From Ziziphus jujuba (lineage: Eukaryota; Streptophyta; Magnoliopsida; Rosales; Rhamnaceae), in assembly GCF_031755915.1 (NCBI RefSeq), contig NC_083384.1, positions 6,812,001 through 6,876,000 of the forward strand: a stretch of DNA of 64,000 nucleotides. Direction: 5' to 3'. The position numbers were made by a program, and so were the translations under genes. Below the pieces are notes generated by a model. That model did not search any database, was not told the DNA's origin, and worked only from the letters and a program-made list of their open reading frames with translations. Positions 1-12,388 of this stretch are shown one piece after another; the first letter of the stretch is position 1, and every line of letters begins with the position of its first letter.

Positions 1-2122
1 TTATAAAATTTAATATTAGTAGTTAGTGGAGCTAATTATTTTACTCTATGACAATAAAGTCAAAGGAGGGCAATTAGAATTTTGCAACTAGAAAAAATAA
101 TGAGACAAATTAGAAATAGTGTAACAGAGAAAGTGTGGAGAGATATGAGAGTAGAAAGAAAGTAAAGGGAGGAAAATTAAGCGAAGTAGAGAAAGACAAA
201 TAGAAGAAAGTGAGAAAGAGAAATTAAGGAGAGAAAGTGGCAGGGAGTAAATGTAGGCGGGGAGATTGAAGTGGAAGAAAGTAAATAGGATTAGGGAGGA
301 GGGAGGTTGGTAGTGATGAGAAAGTAGAGGAGTGAATGTTGGAGACTGGGAGGAGCAGGAAAAATAGAGAGGAAAAATGGGGATAGGGAGATAGAGTAGA
401 GAAGCTAGAGAAGGATTTTTTTTTTTCTTTTTTTGTGGGATGAAGAGATAATGTAATATTTTTTATATATCTTTGATGATAAATTTTATTTCAGTACCAA
501 GTTATTTGATTTTCATTTTTAGTTTATATCTTAAACTCTTCACTATCTATAAGTACAATCTTTTTTCAAACCAAAACAAAAAATGAAAAAAAGTTAGCTC
601 TTTATAAAATGTAATGTGTAAAATTCTAGTAGTTCATGCTAAGAAGTTACAAATTATTTTTAAGTAGGAGAGTAATAACTTACCAAAAAGTTACCCTTTT
701 GTTTAATTATTGGTGAGTAGTTTTTCTACTCACCCTCAATCTATATCTTAAACCTTTCACTACTTACAAATACAATTTTTCTCCAAACAAAAACAAAAAA
801 TGGAAAAAAGATATCTCTTTGTGAAATATAATATAGTATATGATAAAATTCTAGTAGTTCAGCGTAAGAAATTACAAAGAGAATTAACTTACTAGAAAGT
901 TACCATTTTGTTTAATTATTTGTGAGTGGTTTTTTTTACAAGAGCAAATTTGACTTCCAATCCTATATATTGAAAACTGAGCAATTAGTTAAAATAGTAT
1001 TCAAACTTAAAATATGTAAAAATAGTATTCAAGCTATATATTGAAGTAGAATTGGCTTTTTGCATAGTGTTGAAAACCAAAAGCAAAATGCAAAAACAAC
1101 CTACATTCAAATTTGATAAACTTTCAAATCTTCTACACAATAATTTTGAACAACTTGTAGATACATTCCACAATAATAAAGTTTTAAGAAAAATAAAAAT
1201 TAATTTTTCCTTTATTAATACTACTTGGAATCAATAAAATCCTACAATAAAGAAATATGCTACAAGTTAAATCTAGCAGCATTGGCATTGGTAAAGTAAT
1301 GACCAAAAATTTGCATCATCTTCTTTTTGTGCTATTTGGTCTTGGTATGTTCCTCCCTATCTTCTTTGTTATATGTTGACTGCTCCTTTGATTTTCAATA
1401 AAACCTCATCTTTTTTATTCCAAAAAAGAGCGGGAAAAAAAAGGGGGTAAAACATAGTAGGAAGTCTCGTGTTATCAACTTAAACTTATAGGAATCCCTT
1501 ATGATATTCGTAAAAGATTTTATAGATTTTTCATTGATATGACATGATTAAATTCTCGCAAAGGATGTGGAATTGGTGTGTGAGTAAATTCACTATATAT
1601 TTAGGTAGGAACTTCCCTAATTTTGTGGTAATTAAGTGTTGACGTGTACTGGGACTTTCAAAAGTATGGCAAAAAAGGGAGATTAAGCTGAAAAAGGTTT
1701 GATAAAAAAATTGTATTCTGTTAGAACCAATAAACAATTAGCAACATACTAGAAAAGAAAAGGATTTTAATTTCCTTCATTGCCAATTTTTTACACAATT
1801 ATTTTGAACTCCTAACGATACTGTAAAGCAATAAAACCAAAATGAAAGAGTCATTGTCTTTTGTCGGTGCCACTTTAAAATATTCGAACAGTAAGAGAAT
1901 ATCCTATGCGGTAATTTAATATTGTTAACATGCAAGTTATGTCTATGTGCTGCTTCAGATTGAAAGTTCCTGGAGCTTTCTTGGCATTGACATTTTCTGT
2001 GCCTAACAATCCTCGTCAAAGACGCTCATATCTTAAGCCATTTGATTGATATGAACTAGCAAGCTTAATACATTATTTCTCAACTTAATTTTTTTCCTTC
2101 GAATTCATTTGCTATTGTGACA
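1..2122. repeat. 5' flank of CNL copy 1, duplicated upstream of CNL copy 2
   Basis: No gene is supported here. The stretch aligns by eye with 17345-18667 plus 24238-25130, the flank of CNL copy 2, where a copia element splits it. Its last ~430 bases also match the flank of copy 4 (51066-51492). It contains a purine-rich tract (about 100-420) and an imperfect tandem duplication of ~215 bases (about 500-935, starting at similar 'atatcttaaac' blocks). The final ~60 bases before the CNL ATG are the best conserved part across copies, fitting a 5' leader. Short ORFs in the region look random. Confidence 0.8.
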
Positions 2123-5100
2123 ATGGAGGAAGCTTTATTTAGTGTCCTGCTTGAGAATCTGAACTCGTTGATCTAGAAAGAGTTTGGATTGCTTTGGGCC
2201 ATCAACGAAGAGATGGAGAACCTATCTAGCATCCTCTCAACCATTTGCGCTGTGCTTCAACATGCTGAGGAGAGGCAGACACGGGACAGGGCAATCAAGA
2301 ATTGGCTGCAAAAAATTAAAGATGTTGCAGATGAGTTAGATGACATTATGTATGAGTGTTCAATGGAGGCATCCCAACTGGAGTACAAAGGGCAGAGGTT
2401 TGGATCAACCCAAAAGGTAACAGCTTCATTTTTATCCTGCTTGAACCCCAAAAACTTGCTGTCACGCTATAGAATTGTGAAAAAGATGAAAGATGTTTCA
2501 GATAAACTGGATAAAATTTCAAAAGAGCGTACAAATTTTCACTTGCGTGAGGTTGTTGAAGATCGAAGACATGTCCAAGTAAGTAATAAACCAGAAACTG
2601 ACTCCTTTGTTAATAAGAAACATGTGTGTGGAAGATAGTGGAGTTCTCGGTAGATAATTCAAGAAATTCCAATGATCTCTTAATCTATCCTACTGTGGGT
2701 ATTGTGGGCATGGGATAAACTACCCTTGCTAAACTAGTTTTCAACAATGTAAGGGTTAATGAGCATTTTGAGACTAAACTATGGATATGTGTTTCAGAGG
2801 ACTTTGATGTGAAGAGATTGATAAAAGCTATAATAGAATCTACCACTGAAAAAAGTTTGCGAAGCTTTGGACATGGATCCTCTAAAGAGACGCCTCCAAA
2901 ACATTTTGGAAAGGAAGAAGTTTTTCCTTGCTTTGGATGATGTGTGGAATTAACATCAAGACCACTGGGAAAGTTTGAGAAATGTACTTGCTTGTGGATT
3001 AAATGGTTCTTCGATATTGGTTACAAATTGTCTCAAAAACGTTGCAAGAATTATGGGAACAATACCAATGCATGAGTTGTTTGGTTTACCAGAAGATGAT
3101 TATTGGTCAGTGTTTAAGCATCGTGCATTTGGTAACAAAAGTGAAGAGAGACCAAGTCTTGTAAAAATTGGGAAGGAGATTTTCAGGAAGTGCAAGGGAA
3201 ATCCGCTAGCAGCAAAGACTTTAGGAAGCTTATTGCGGTCCAAAAGTGAGGAAAAGAAGTGGGTTTCCGTTAAGGAAAGTGAACTTTGGAACCTTCCACA
3301 AGGTGAAAGTTCCATCCTGCCAGCTTTGAAATTGAGCTACCTTCATCTGTCAATTAAATTACGACGATGTTTTGCATTTTGTGCCATGTTTCCAAAGGAT
3401 TATCGAATAGTTAAGGAAACATTAATTCATCTGTGGATAGCTAATGACCTTATATCTTCCAAAGGAAATATGGAGGTGGAAGAGATTGGGAATAAGATAT
3501 GCAAGGAATTATATTCGCGATCATTCTTTCAAGATGCTATCGACGAAGGATTGGGTTGTTTCAAGATGCATGATCTAGTACATGATTTGGCTCAAAGTAT
3601 CATGGAGGATGAATGTCATGTTATAGAGAATTATCGCCCAGTTAATTTGTCAGAAAGCGTTTGTCACTTAATGTGGAGTTACTCTGACCCACCATTTGAC
3701 ATGGTTTTTGCTTTATGCAAAGCGGAATCCTTGCGTACTTTAATGTTGTTGAGTTCTGTCAAAAAGATTAAACCGCACAAGTTTCTTCATGGCTTGGATG
3801 TTCATTCTTTAAGAGCTTTTGTTGCTGTTGGTGTTGTAGTTCTCTGACCACTTTAAAGAAGAAATATGGGAAAAAAAATAAAAAGAATTCTATTACTCTT
3901 TCGGAAATAGAATAGAAAACACAAACTTTTCTCTTTCGGATTCTCACGTGGAATCTCTCTCTATTTACTATCAAACTCTCTCTTGGAGTTTCAATTCTTC
4001 TCTCAAGCTCTCTCTGGAGACTTAAACACTCTCTCTTTTGAAGTTTATTCTTAATATTCCTCACTTGGGATGATATTGAGCTTGCTCGACTTGGCTTTGG
4101 AGATGCAACAGGATGGAGCCTATATATAGGCTCACAAATTAGGTGCATGTCCTCCATTTTCAACATCTTCTGACGTTCGGCACCTGCCTTCTGACATTGC
4201 CCACAATTGTTGAGCAAGTTGGAGTTCGGTGTTAAATGCGGCAATGACCATAGTCAAAAATGGTGAGCTACTGGTTTCACACTGTCGGTGTAGTGTGGTG
4301 CGGCTAGACTTCACAGTTGGATGGTTTGAGTTGACAAGCACAGAGTTATCATTTTTATCTACTCTAATCGTTAGTTCGAAACATTTAAGGTATTTGAACC
4401 TTTTGGAAACTAAGATCGGATTCCTTCCTGAGTCAAATTGTCCCTTGCAAAGCTTACAGACTTTGGATGTAAACGGTTGTCTTGGACTTGCGAAGCTACC
4501 CAAGCATATGAGTCGCATAAGGAGTCTTTGTCATCTTTATATTGATGGTTGTCGTTCGTTAAATCACATGCCTCCTAACATTGGGAAGCTAAGTTGCTTA
4601 AGAAGTTTATGCAAATTCGTTGTGAATAGGAGAAGAGGATGTGGTATAGATGAATTAGGAAGCTTATTTAGACTTGGAGGTAGTCTAAGAATCGAAGAGC
4701 TTGAGAAAGTAAAGAGTTCAACGGAAGGCAAAAAAGCCAATTTAGCTTGAAAAATGAATCTCAAAAGGCTAACTTTAGAGTGGGGCTTAAATGATTCCAC
4801 AGAGCCTTATAAGGAGAAGATGGCTCAAGTGTTGGAAGCCCTTGAACCTCCCCCAGGTTTAGAACTTTTGAGAATTGATGATTTTAGAGGTATGCTTTTC
4901 CCTCGTTGGTTTAGTAATAATGATGCAATATTTCAAAATTTGGACAGCATTGAATTCTTTGATTGCAAAAACTGTTCAGAACTGCCTACAGGCATGGGGA
5001 AACTTACATCTCTGACATATCATGGAATGTATAGAATGGATTGTCTACGGTATGTAGATAATGAATCTAAATCCTTTGGTACTGGAGAGCTAGAGGGAGC

Positions 5101-6016
5101 TGGTTACTTGCAATTGCAAAAGTTGCGCATTTCTTGTTTACCAAGCTTAGAAAGGTTGTCGAGATCAAGAATGGAAAGAAGGGACATTTTTCCACGCTTG
5201 TCTTCTTTGAACATTGAAGGATGCCCTAAATTGACCTCCTTACATTGTCTTCAGTCAATCCGGGAGTTAAGTACAAAAGGATGCAGTGAGACAGTGATAG
5301 AATCAGTTTCAAATCTCCATACTCTAACATCACTTGAAATATGGAATAATGATGATTTGGCTTCCTTTCCCGATGGGTTCCTACATAATCTCACCGCCGT
5401 CAAATCACTTAAGATTTCAGGATTCACAAAGCTTCAATATTTGCAATCTGACATGCTTGTTGGCCGAACCGCTTTGGAAAAATTATCTATCTCTTCTTGC
5501 TATACGCTTGAGTGCTTTTCTACGGGAATATTTCAAGGCTTAATTAGCCTTAAAGAGATACGCATTGAGAACTGTAGAAAGTTGAAAAGTTTGTCAGATA
5601 GTTTTGGAGACCTTTCTGCCCTTAAATCAATGGAAATGAGACTTTGTGAAGAGTTGGAGACTTTCCCAAATGGTCTTAACAATCTTTCTTCCCTCCAACA
5701 TCTGATCCTGAAAGGTTCTTGGATGGCAGCTTTGCCTGAGAACTTACAGCATCTCCCTGCTCTCAAACATATGCTAATTTCTGGGTTTCCATATCTTGAA
5801 AAGTTGCCCGACTGGCTTGGAGACTCGACATCTCTTTCTTCGTTATATATTATGTTTTGTCCCAACTTGGAATATCTACCCACAAGTATCCAATGCCTAA
5901 CCAACTTACAAAGCTTTGATATTACAAATTGCCTTAAATTAGTGGAACGATGTAAAAAGGGAATCGGAGAAGACTGGCACAAGATAGCCCATGTTCCACG
6001 TATCGACGTACGTTGA
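2123..6016 (+). pseudogene. CNL resistance gene copy 1, multiply disrupted
   Basis: This is a CC-NB-ARC-LRR gene closest to copy 5. The conserved ATG is at 2123, but codon 18 is TAG (2174-2176, a Gln in the paralogues). A ~19-base deletion near 2636 shifts the frame just before the P-loop. The P-loop Lys codon is TAA (2716-2718), a 1-base insertion lies near 2855, and a Glu codon after the kinase-2 motif is TAA (2951-2953). The ARC part is readable from 2975 (CKGNPLAAK, CFAFCAMFPKDY, MHDLVHDLAQ). A copia solo LTR interrupts the early LRR at 3832-4315. The LRR resumes in frame, meets TGA at 4748-4750 (Gly in copy 5), and then runs open to the family-typical C-terminus (EDWHKIAHVPRI) and a stop at 6014-6016. 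No functional receptor can be made from this copy. Confidence 0.95.
3832..4315 (-). mobile_element. Solo LTR, copia family A, inserted in CNL copy 1
   Basis: The reverse complement matches the LTRs of the copia element at 18668-24237, beginning TGTGAAGT and ending in ACAACA. It is flanked by a perfect 5-base target duplication, gttgg (3827-3831 and 4316-4320). Removing the LTR and one gttgg restores the LRR alignment with copy 5, so the insertion point is exact. A TATA box (tatatata, minus strand, about 4121-4128) is retained. The absence of internal sequence indicates LTR-LTR recombination after a full insertion. Confidence 0.95.
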
Positions 6017-6894
6017 AACGTGGCTTACTAGCTAGCAACCAACCCACATATAACAAGACACTGCAAAATGTTAGTTCAAATGTAAGAGTTATTTAAATAA
6101 AAGTACCTACATGGTTTTCTTTCTCATTAATTTATTTGATTTTTTTATTTTTTATTTTTCTCTCAAGTACTGGAATATCATTTAGATTTGATTGTTTTAG
6201 TGAGTGGGCATGAATGTATTTTTTGGTTAAGTGATAAAATAAGACCCAGTAGTTATTGGATTAACATGTACACACCATACAAAAGCGGAGATGGGTAATA
6301 CAATTTGTGGAAGGAATAGGCAACACTTGGCAGAAGTAGTTGAGTACTGGATATTTGAATAGCTTACATGGCTCATACAGATTTAAAGAGGGACAATATA
6401 TAAGTTTGTATTTCCAAAAATCTAGTTAACCGACATTATCATGTGGCTAACATTTACTATTCTAGAATCATCCATTTTCTATTTTTTGCCACTAGTTTTA
6501 ACTTAATGACCAACTAGCACCAGATTATTCAACAAACTTAGTCTCCTATAATTTCCTCGAAATATCTAGATGTTTTTAGCCGATGCTCACCATTAATCTT
6601 ACCAATATGCAATAGCTATAAAGCATTTTAACAATATATCAAACCATGGCTATAGAACATTTTAACAATAAAAATCTAAAGATTAATGGAAGGCATTTTT
6701 TTTTTTTCTGATTGTACTTCTGCTATGGATGTCAGTTGTGCTATTTTTAAAGGTTTAGCATTAAGAAACAACATGCATTGAGTAGATGTAGGCGATGGAA
6801 AGGATTTTGGGAACAATGAGTGGCACTATTGTCAAATAGAAACTATAAGGACCGCATTTTGGAGAATTTAACAGTTATTTTTTCCATTTGATTT
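6017..6894. other. 3' flank of CNL copy 1
   Basis: No gene seen. The first ~100 bases continue the 3' untranslated region shared by the CNL copies (a block like ctgcaaattgtttgttcaa followed by gtaaga or gtagag, resembling a splice donor). The rest is AT-rich and matches 28710-30088 and 56100-57230, so it belongs to the duplicated unit. Confidence 0.6.
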
Positions 6895-7305
6895 ATGTCA
6901 TCGGGGAAATAAAATAGTGGATATCTCAATCGCCGTAACTCTGGTCCAAACTATGAGTAGCCACCTGTTACTTTAGCAGCCCCTGTAAGATTCTCTAATG
7001 AAATGTTCCATTTCATACTAATTACCACGAATGATAATGTTTAGAAACCTGTTTATAGCAAGAGTATCTGCGGGAAAACTAATAATACAGCTCCTCATGC
7101 CTACTGGTTGTCTTGAATCCTCGTTTTAGAAGTCTGAGGATGTGGTGCTTCCATGGTCGGTGATGAAGTTAACGAAGTGGTTCAGAAATTTCAGGTTTGG
7201 TTTTCCAGTTCCTGAGCATAAATTTAGCAGTGCTGGATCAGGCATAAGGAATAAAGTCAGCAGAAATTTCATGATATGGAGTTGTATTGTAAGTGCTTTT
7301 TAGCA
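6895..7305 (+). pseudogene. BPA1-like fragment 1 (two broken exons plus conserved intron)
   Basis: The first part (about 6904-6990) encodes a GNKIVDISIAVTL-like stretch. It is preceded by an acceptor-like tgtcatcgg and followed by a donor-like gtaagattc (about 6988). The second part starts after ctgcgg and carries an EDVV-like stretch, a VGDEVNEVVQKFQV segment and then decayed AGSGI. These match in order the region after the RRM and the C-terminal half of plant BPA1 proteins (binding partner of ACD11). The segment between EDVV and VGDEV is deleted relative to that family. No RRM and no start codon are present. Confidence 0.7.
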
Positions 7306-7606
7306 TTTGTATTAAGTTATATGCTTATCATTTCCTTAGTTCTTCTAGCCTGAAAGTATCAAGACTATAAGACGTGTCTACAATTAATTAGACATATTTA
7401 CTATTTGTGGTTTCACCTTCTCTTTTTATTAAAAATTAAAAAAACCTGCAAATAGAATTTTTTTTTTTTTGTGTGGAGACTGATGTGTAAAGTTTATATG
7501 TACGTAATCTTGTTTCTAGAGTTTTGCATTATGTTTTTGTGAATTAGTTGGAGCACCATTATTTTTTAACTTTATCTGTTGGAATTCAGTTTGCTATTAT
7601 GACAGT

Positions 7607-8370
7607 ACGGTTAAAGATGTATTTATTGCTGTACTTGAGAATCTCAACTCCTTGATCCAAAAAGAGTTTGGATTGCTTTTGTGTGTCAACAGGGAGATGA
7701 AGAATCTCTCAAGCATCATCTCAGCAATCTTTGTTGCGCCTGAAGAGGCAGAGGAGAGGCAATGAAGAGAAAAGGCAATCAAGAATTGGCTTCAAAAGCT
7801 TAAAGATGTTGCAGTTGAGGTGCATGATAGTTTAGATGAATGTTTAATAGACGCATCATTGGTAGTGTATAAAAGGCAGAAGTCTAGTTCAACACAAAAG
7901 TTGAATCCAATAAATATTGTATAATCTTTGTATGGCTGTAGATTGGATGAAATTGCAGAAAAGGATATTCAGTTTCGTTGCATGTTTCCCCAACGGTCAT
8001 AACAATCTTTCTTCCCTCTAATATCTGAGCCTATCAGGCTACAACGATCCAGATGAAGGTGATAGTTTGCAAAATCTCACTGTTCCTCCCACAACTTTGC
8101 CTGAGGCCTTACAGCATCTTCCTTCCCTCTGACATATGAATATATATCAGTTTCCAAAACTCCCATTGTTGCCTGACTGGCTTGGAGACCTGTCTTTATT
8201 CATTATCTATAAGAGATTGTCTTAAGGTGTCTCTCTACCAACAAGTATCCAAAATATTACCAATTTACAAGATTTGCAAATTTCATACTTTCCCAAGTTG
8301 GCAGAGAAATGTGAAAGGAAAACAGGAAAAGATTGGCATAAAATTGTCCCCACCCTACATATACGCCTTT
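7607..8370 (+). pseudogene. Mini-CNL A: coiled-coil start joined to LRR end
   Basis: The coiled-coil part of a CNL begins at 7607, with the ancestral ATG changed to ACG, and reads into NSLIQKEFGLL. TGA at 7763-7765 interrupts it directly after the EERQ motif. The RAIKNWLQKLKDV region follows, then the sequence jumps near 7930-7985 to the last LRRs (LPDWLGD, about 8170-8195) and the C-terminal GKDWHKI-type motif. The whole NB-ARC and most LRRs are missing. The same junction and the same TGA occur in mini-CNL C, so this was already dead when duplicated. Confidence 0.85.
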
Positions 8371-8430
8371 AATCTCCGAGCAACTGACCGACATAAGAAG
8401 ATCTTGCAAATTGTTGCCTTAATTCTTCTC

Positions 8431-8432
8431 AT

Positions 8433-8472
<40 letters not shown>
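8431..8472. repeat. Microsatellite (ATAC)n/(AT)n
   Basis: Perfect-looking ataca and at repeats lie between mini-CNL A and BPA1-like fragment 2. Confidence 0.95.
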
Positions 8473-8473
<1 letters not shown>

Positions 8474-8691
8474 GAATCAATGCAGAAATTGTAGTTAGAT
8501 ATATCGAGTCCTCTGTATCATCATCTTCACCATTTTCGCTATGGTGATTATCACTAGTTGTGATGACTATTTTTCTTGAGATTGTAATGATTGGCAATAG
8601 CACTTAAAGAGATGATATAAAACATGTATCTTGGAGAAGTATACCCACTTACTGGTTTATACTGACTCATTTCATTTTAAACGTAATGTCA

Positions 8692-9140
8692 TCAGGAAAG
8701 GGGAGACGAAATATTGGATATGTCTGTTAGAATAACTCTGGCTTCAGAGTATGAGCTTCCACCGGCTACTTCAGCACTTCCTAACATTCTCTAATGGAAA
8801 TTTCCATTTCATATTTACAATTGCGTCGTTGCTAACCTGTTTTGTACTAGTATCTGTAGGAAACCTATAGTAAAGCTCCCACTGGGGCTGATTTAGCATT
8901 TCACAAGACATAGGATGTGGTTAGCAATATGCTTGCTAGGGGCTTTATCTTAGGCAAAGATACAGTCAACAAGGCAAACAACTTTGATAACAAGCACCAG
9001 TTTTCTTCAACAGCCTCATTCAAAGTTGCTTCCTTTTACCATTGAGGGAAAAAAAAAAAAAAAAAAGGTGTTGGTACTTTCATGGTTAGTGACAAATTTG
9101 GAGGCTGATTAACTAAGAAAAACATCTGGAGGCTGCTTTG
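8692..9140 (+). pseudogene. BPA1-like fragment 2
   Basis: After an acceptor-like tgtcatcag, the exon reads GKGDEILDMSVRITLASEYELPPATS, quoted here only in part. An intron of about 75 bases follows and ends in atctgtag. The next exon reads NMLARGFILGKDTVNKANNF and then HQFSSTASFKVASF. This is the part of BPA1-like proteins just downstream of the RRM (MLAKGFILGKDA...HQLTSTAS in the family as I recall it). A stop in the alanine-rich linker, a poly-A run at 9048-9066 and the missing C-terminus make it a pseudogene. A solo LTR lies immediately downstream. Confidence 0.8.
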
Positions 9141-9194
9141 TTAGCGTGGTTCAAGGTCATTTGGCATACTGAAACAATATTTTTTGAGGACTTA

Positions 9195-11956
9195 TGTAAC
9201 ACCCCGTCCCAAATCGCACCGGAATCCGTGCACGTTGACCGAGGTTGACCATTGACCGTTGACCGAAGGGGGTCAAAAGTTGACTTTTTGACTCGGTGAG
9301 AATTTTGAGTTGACTAGGGTACCGTGGCGAAGTGCACGATGCCACGAGTTCGTAGACTGGTAGCACGTCGAAAACGGAGCTACGGTTTGAAAGTTATGGA
9401 CGAAAGAAGTTGCGGTCCAAACTGTCCAAGGGGTGCCGGAGTTGACTTTTTGTTTATGGGGAATTGAGCTTTGACTCGTGCATGGTTGTGAAGTGCTCGT
9501 CGATACGAGTTCACAGACTAGCGGCACGCTCAAAACGGACATCCGGTTAAAAGGTTATGGACGTTTGAAGTTTACCGGATACCGTATTATTTTAATGTTT
9601 TTGGGTCGGTGAACAGTGAAACGCCACGTGTCAGCTTCTGATTGGTCCACGTGGCATGAACAGTGTCACGCAGGGTTTTTTATTTGTTAAAACTCTCGGG
9701 GAAGAGAGAGAAAGAGAGAGAGGAGAGAGAAAGAGAGAGAGGAGAGAGAGAGAGAGTCACCGGCCGCCGATCATTTTCACGTTTTCCGGCGTAGTTACTG
9801 TACACACACCGGCCATCCAGATTGCCCACCTCATTTCCGGCAAAACCTCCAAATTTCACGGCGAACGGCCGCCGGACGCGCCCGGATCGGACGTCCGAAG
9901 TTTGGCGGCGATTTTTCCCCCTCCACCGCCGGCCACCGCGAATCGGCACTGTTCCGGCCATTTTCCGGCCATACACGCCTGACAGCCTTGATCCTCTCCT
10001 CAAGTCCGGCCTACCCACCAAAAATCACGGCCATCGGACCACCGACGCACCGGGATCGGAGCGTTTTTCGGCGAGGGGTCGGAAATCTTCAAACGGTGAT
10101 TTCTCCGCCGTCCGACCTCCGTTTTGCTCACCGCCGGTCCCGTTGGGTTGCTCTCCTCACGATCTACAAGTCTGCAAAATTTCACAGCCAACGGCCACCG
10201 CACGCGCCGCCGCCGGCGACGGTTGCCGGTGACCGTGGCGGCCCGCCGGAAAATACTGTTCCGGCGAGTACCCGAAATTCTGGCCAGCTCCAGTCTGCTG
10301 TGTTCGACCTCCTGAACCTGAATCCGGCATCCGTTTCCGCCAATTTGCGACGGTTTGGGAGAATTGCGGAGCCGAAACCCGAAAAGCTTCCCGACGAATT
10401 TCAAACCCCGTCGGGTACGATCATCGAAAATTAAGACCGGATCTGTGATTTGCATCACTCGAGCTTCGATTCGGTATATAACTCGTAAATTCTAGATATC
10501 GTTTGTGTTTTGACCCCCCGGGTACCGGGTATTATTTACCCGAATAAAATATTAATTTATTTGACTGTCTGTGAATTTTGTTCTAGGAGCACCGGTGAGT
10601 CGTAGAATTGATCCCGTAGTGGATCATGGGTTAATTGCGTGCTCTAGGTGAGTGACCCACCTTCAAATTAATTTTGGGAAATTTAATTTGTGAATATAAT
10701 ATGTGCGTGATTTAAATATTTGGAATTTAAATTCTATGTGCCAAATAGTTATTCAATTTATTATGGAATTATTTATGAATTTATTGGATTTAAGAAAATG
10801 TGCATTTTATAAAATTATGCCATGTGAAATTATTTTATGGATTTGAGGATTTTGAAATTGGTGTGGTTTTAATGGTAAATTGGGCACGATTTGATTTGCA
10901 AATATTTCAAAGAAAATATTTGGTTATGTTGGTGATTTCAATTTTTATAAAATATGCCCATGAAATATTATGAGATTTGATTATGATATTTCGAGAAATT
11001 ATTTATGCTATTGGGAAAATGTGGATATTTGAATTGATGGATTTGGGAGTTGGTGGATTTGAAAATCATGGAATTTATGGCATTGATTATAAAGAAATTG
11101 TGGAGAATTTCCCGGTTCAAGCGGATGGATTATGCCCGCTATGCTTATGAAAAATGTGAAATTTGTTTTATGATTTAAATTTATGGATTTTATGATTTTT
11201 AGATGCACCGTGCACGTACTGGTGTTCTGATTATGTGATATGATATATGTGATATGGATATTGTGCACACGGATATGATTAGCGCGCAGGTGGGTGTGAG
11301 TAGCGCGCAGGTGATATTATGAGGGTGTCCTGTGGATGCCATCGGAGAGGGTGGCCACCCCCCTTTGGCCGGGACACCAGGTTAGCAGCGGCGCTGTGGG
11401 ACGCCACGCGACCGTATGCCGGTTTCTCTCTATAACCTCCTGTCTGGCAGTACCTCGGGACGCTGGGTACTCTGGCGCCACTGGTATATAGTGGGTGCAT
11501 CAAATGATTTTCAGAACTGTGTTTTAAAAATAAAATGTTTGGAAACCGTATTGGAAAAATAAAATTAATTATTACTGCTTCCGGTATTTAATTATTTGAT
11601 GTCTTGGTTTTCGGGGAATATGAATAAAGGGTTTTGTGAAAATGTTTTAAAAGGGGAACCTTTCCAACTGAGAGAATTGTAAGGGTTTTGAGAGAAATTA
11701 TTATTTCCAAATAATTATTATTTATACTTATTACTGTGATATTATATGGTATAGTAGTAGGGTCGCTCACTGGTATAGTATTGTGGGAGGAATAAGGGGA
11801 TATTTTTGAAGTGTGTTTTCAGTGCAGGTAAATTTATGGTAAGTAAATCCCTTAGGGGAGGTGCTGCCGGATTTTCCGTTGGAAGGTTCGGTGGTATTTC
11901 CTTGGGATCAGGGCTTGTCTAGGGTTCCGGGGAGAAATTCTGGACGGGTCCTGACA
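9195..11956. mobile_element. Long gypsy-type solo LTR, copy 1 (2.76 kb)
   Basis: It starts TGTAACACCCCG, ends GTCCTGACA, and is flanked by a perfect 5-base duplication, actta (9190-9194 and 11957-11961). It aligns along its length with 37934-40943, which has the same termini and its own target duplication. It carries a GA microsatellite (about 9703-9756), a GC-rich segment (about 9760-10440) and an AT-rich segment. TG...CA termini, a 5-bp duplication and no gag/pol fit a solo LTR. Long LTRs starting TGTAACACC are typical of Tekay/Del-type plant gypsy elements, but that lineage is an inference. ORFs inside the GC-rich part overlap on both strands and look non-coding. Confidence 0.85.
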
Positions 11957-12049
11957 ACTTAAATTATCCACCACTTATCAACTTAGCATCTTAGCATTTA
12001 AGTATCCACCAGTTAGCAACTTAGCATTTCTAAGAGTGGTCAGTGGATT

Positions 12050-12388
12050 TAATCATCATGGCTCATGCCACCCAGCAAGCTAGTCCGATGGCCTCACACC
12101 CACTTGGTAGCTTGTTACTCAATCTTTTGCCAAGGTCTTGCCAACAACCCAGTTCTCCATTCGGGCCTTGTCCATGCACATCTCGAATAGCATCCGACCC
12201 TGGAGCATGCACACCAGCATCGTGCCAACATGCCACCCAAGGTAGCAACACAAGATCGGAAGCCCACATACGAATGTCACCCGATGGCACGGTGTCGCCC
12301 CGTCCGTTCCTATTTAGCTTTCGACCTTCTTGATCGAGGTAGAACCCGAGCCCCCGCTCACTGGAACATTTGCCACAACCTTGTAACA
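12050..12388 (-). repeat. Left LTR (truncated) of the LARD-like element
   Basis: It is near-identical by eye to 15930-16269, from aatcatcatggctcatgcc to aaccttgtaaca. The portion corresponding to 15839-15929 is absent. Confidence 0.8.

Noticed and set aside
9656..10458. Overlapping Pro/Arg-rich ORFs on both strands
   Set aside because: They lie in the GC-rich part of a solo LTR, occur in several frames at once and recur at 38342-39143 with frame differences, so they reflect base composition and not coding.
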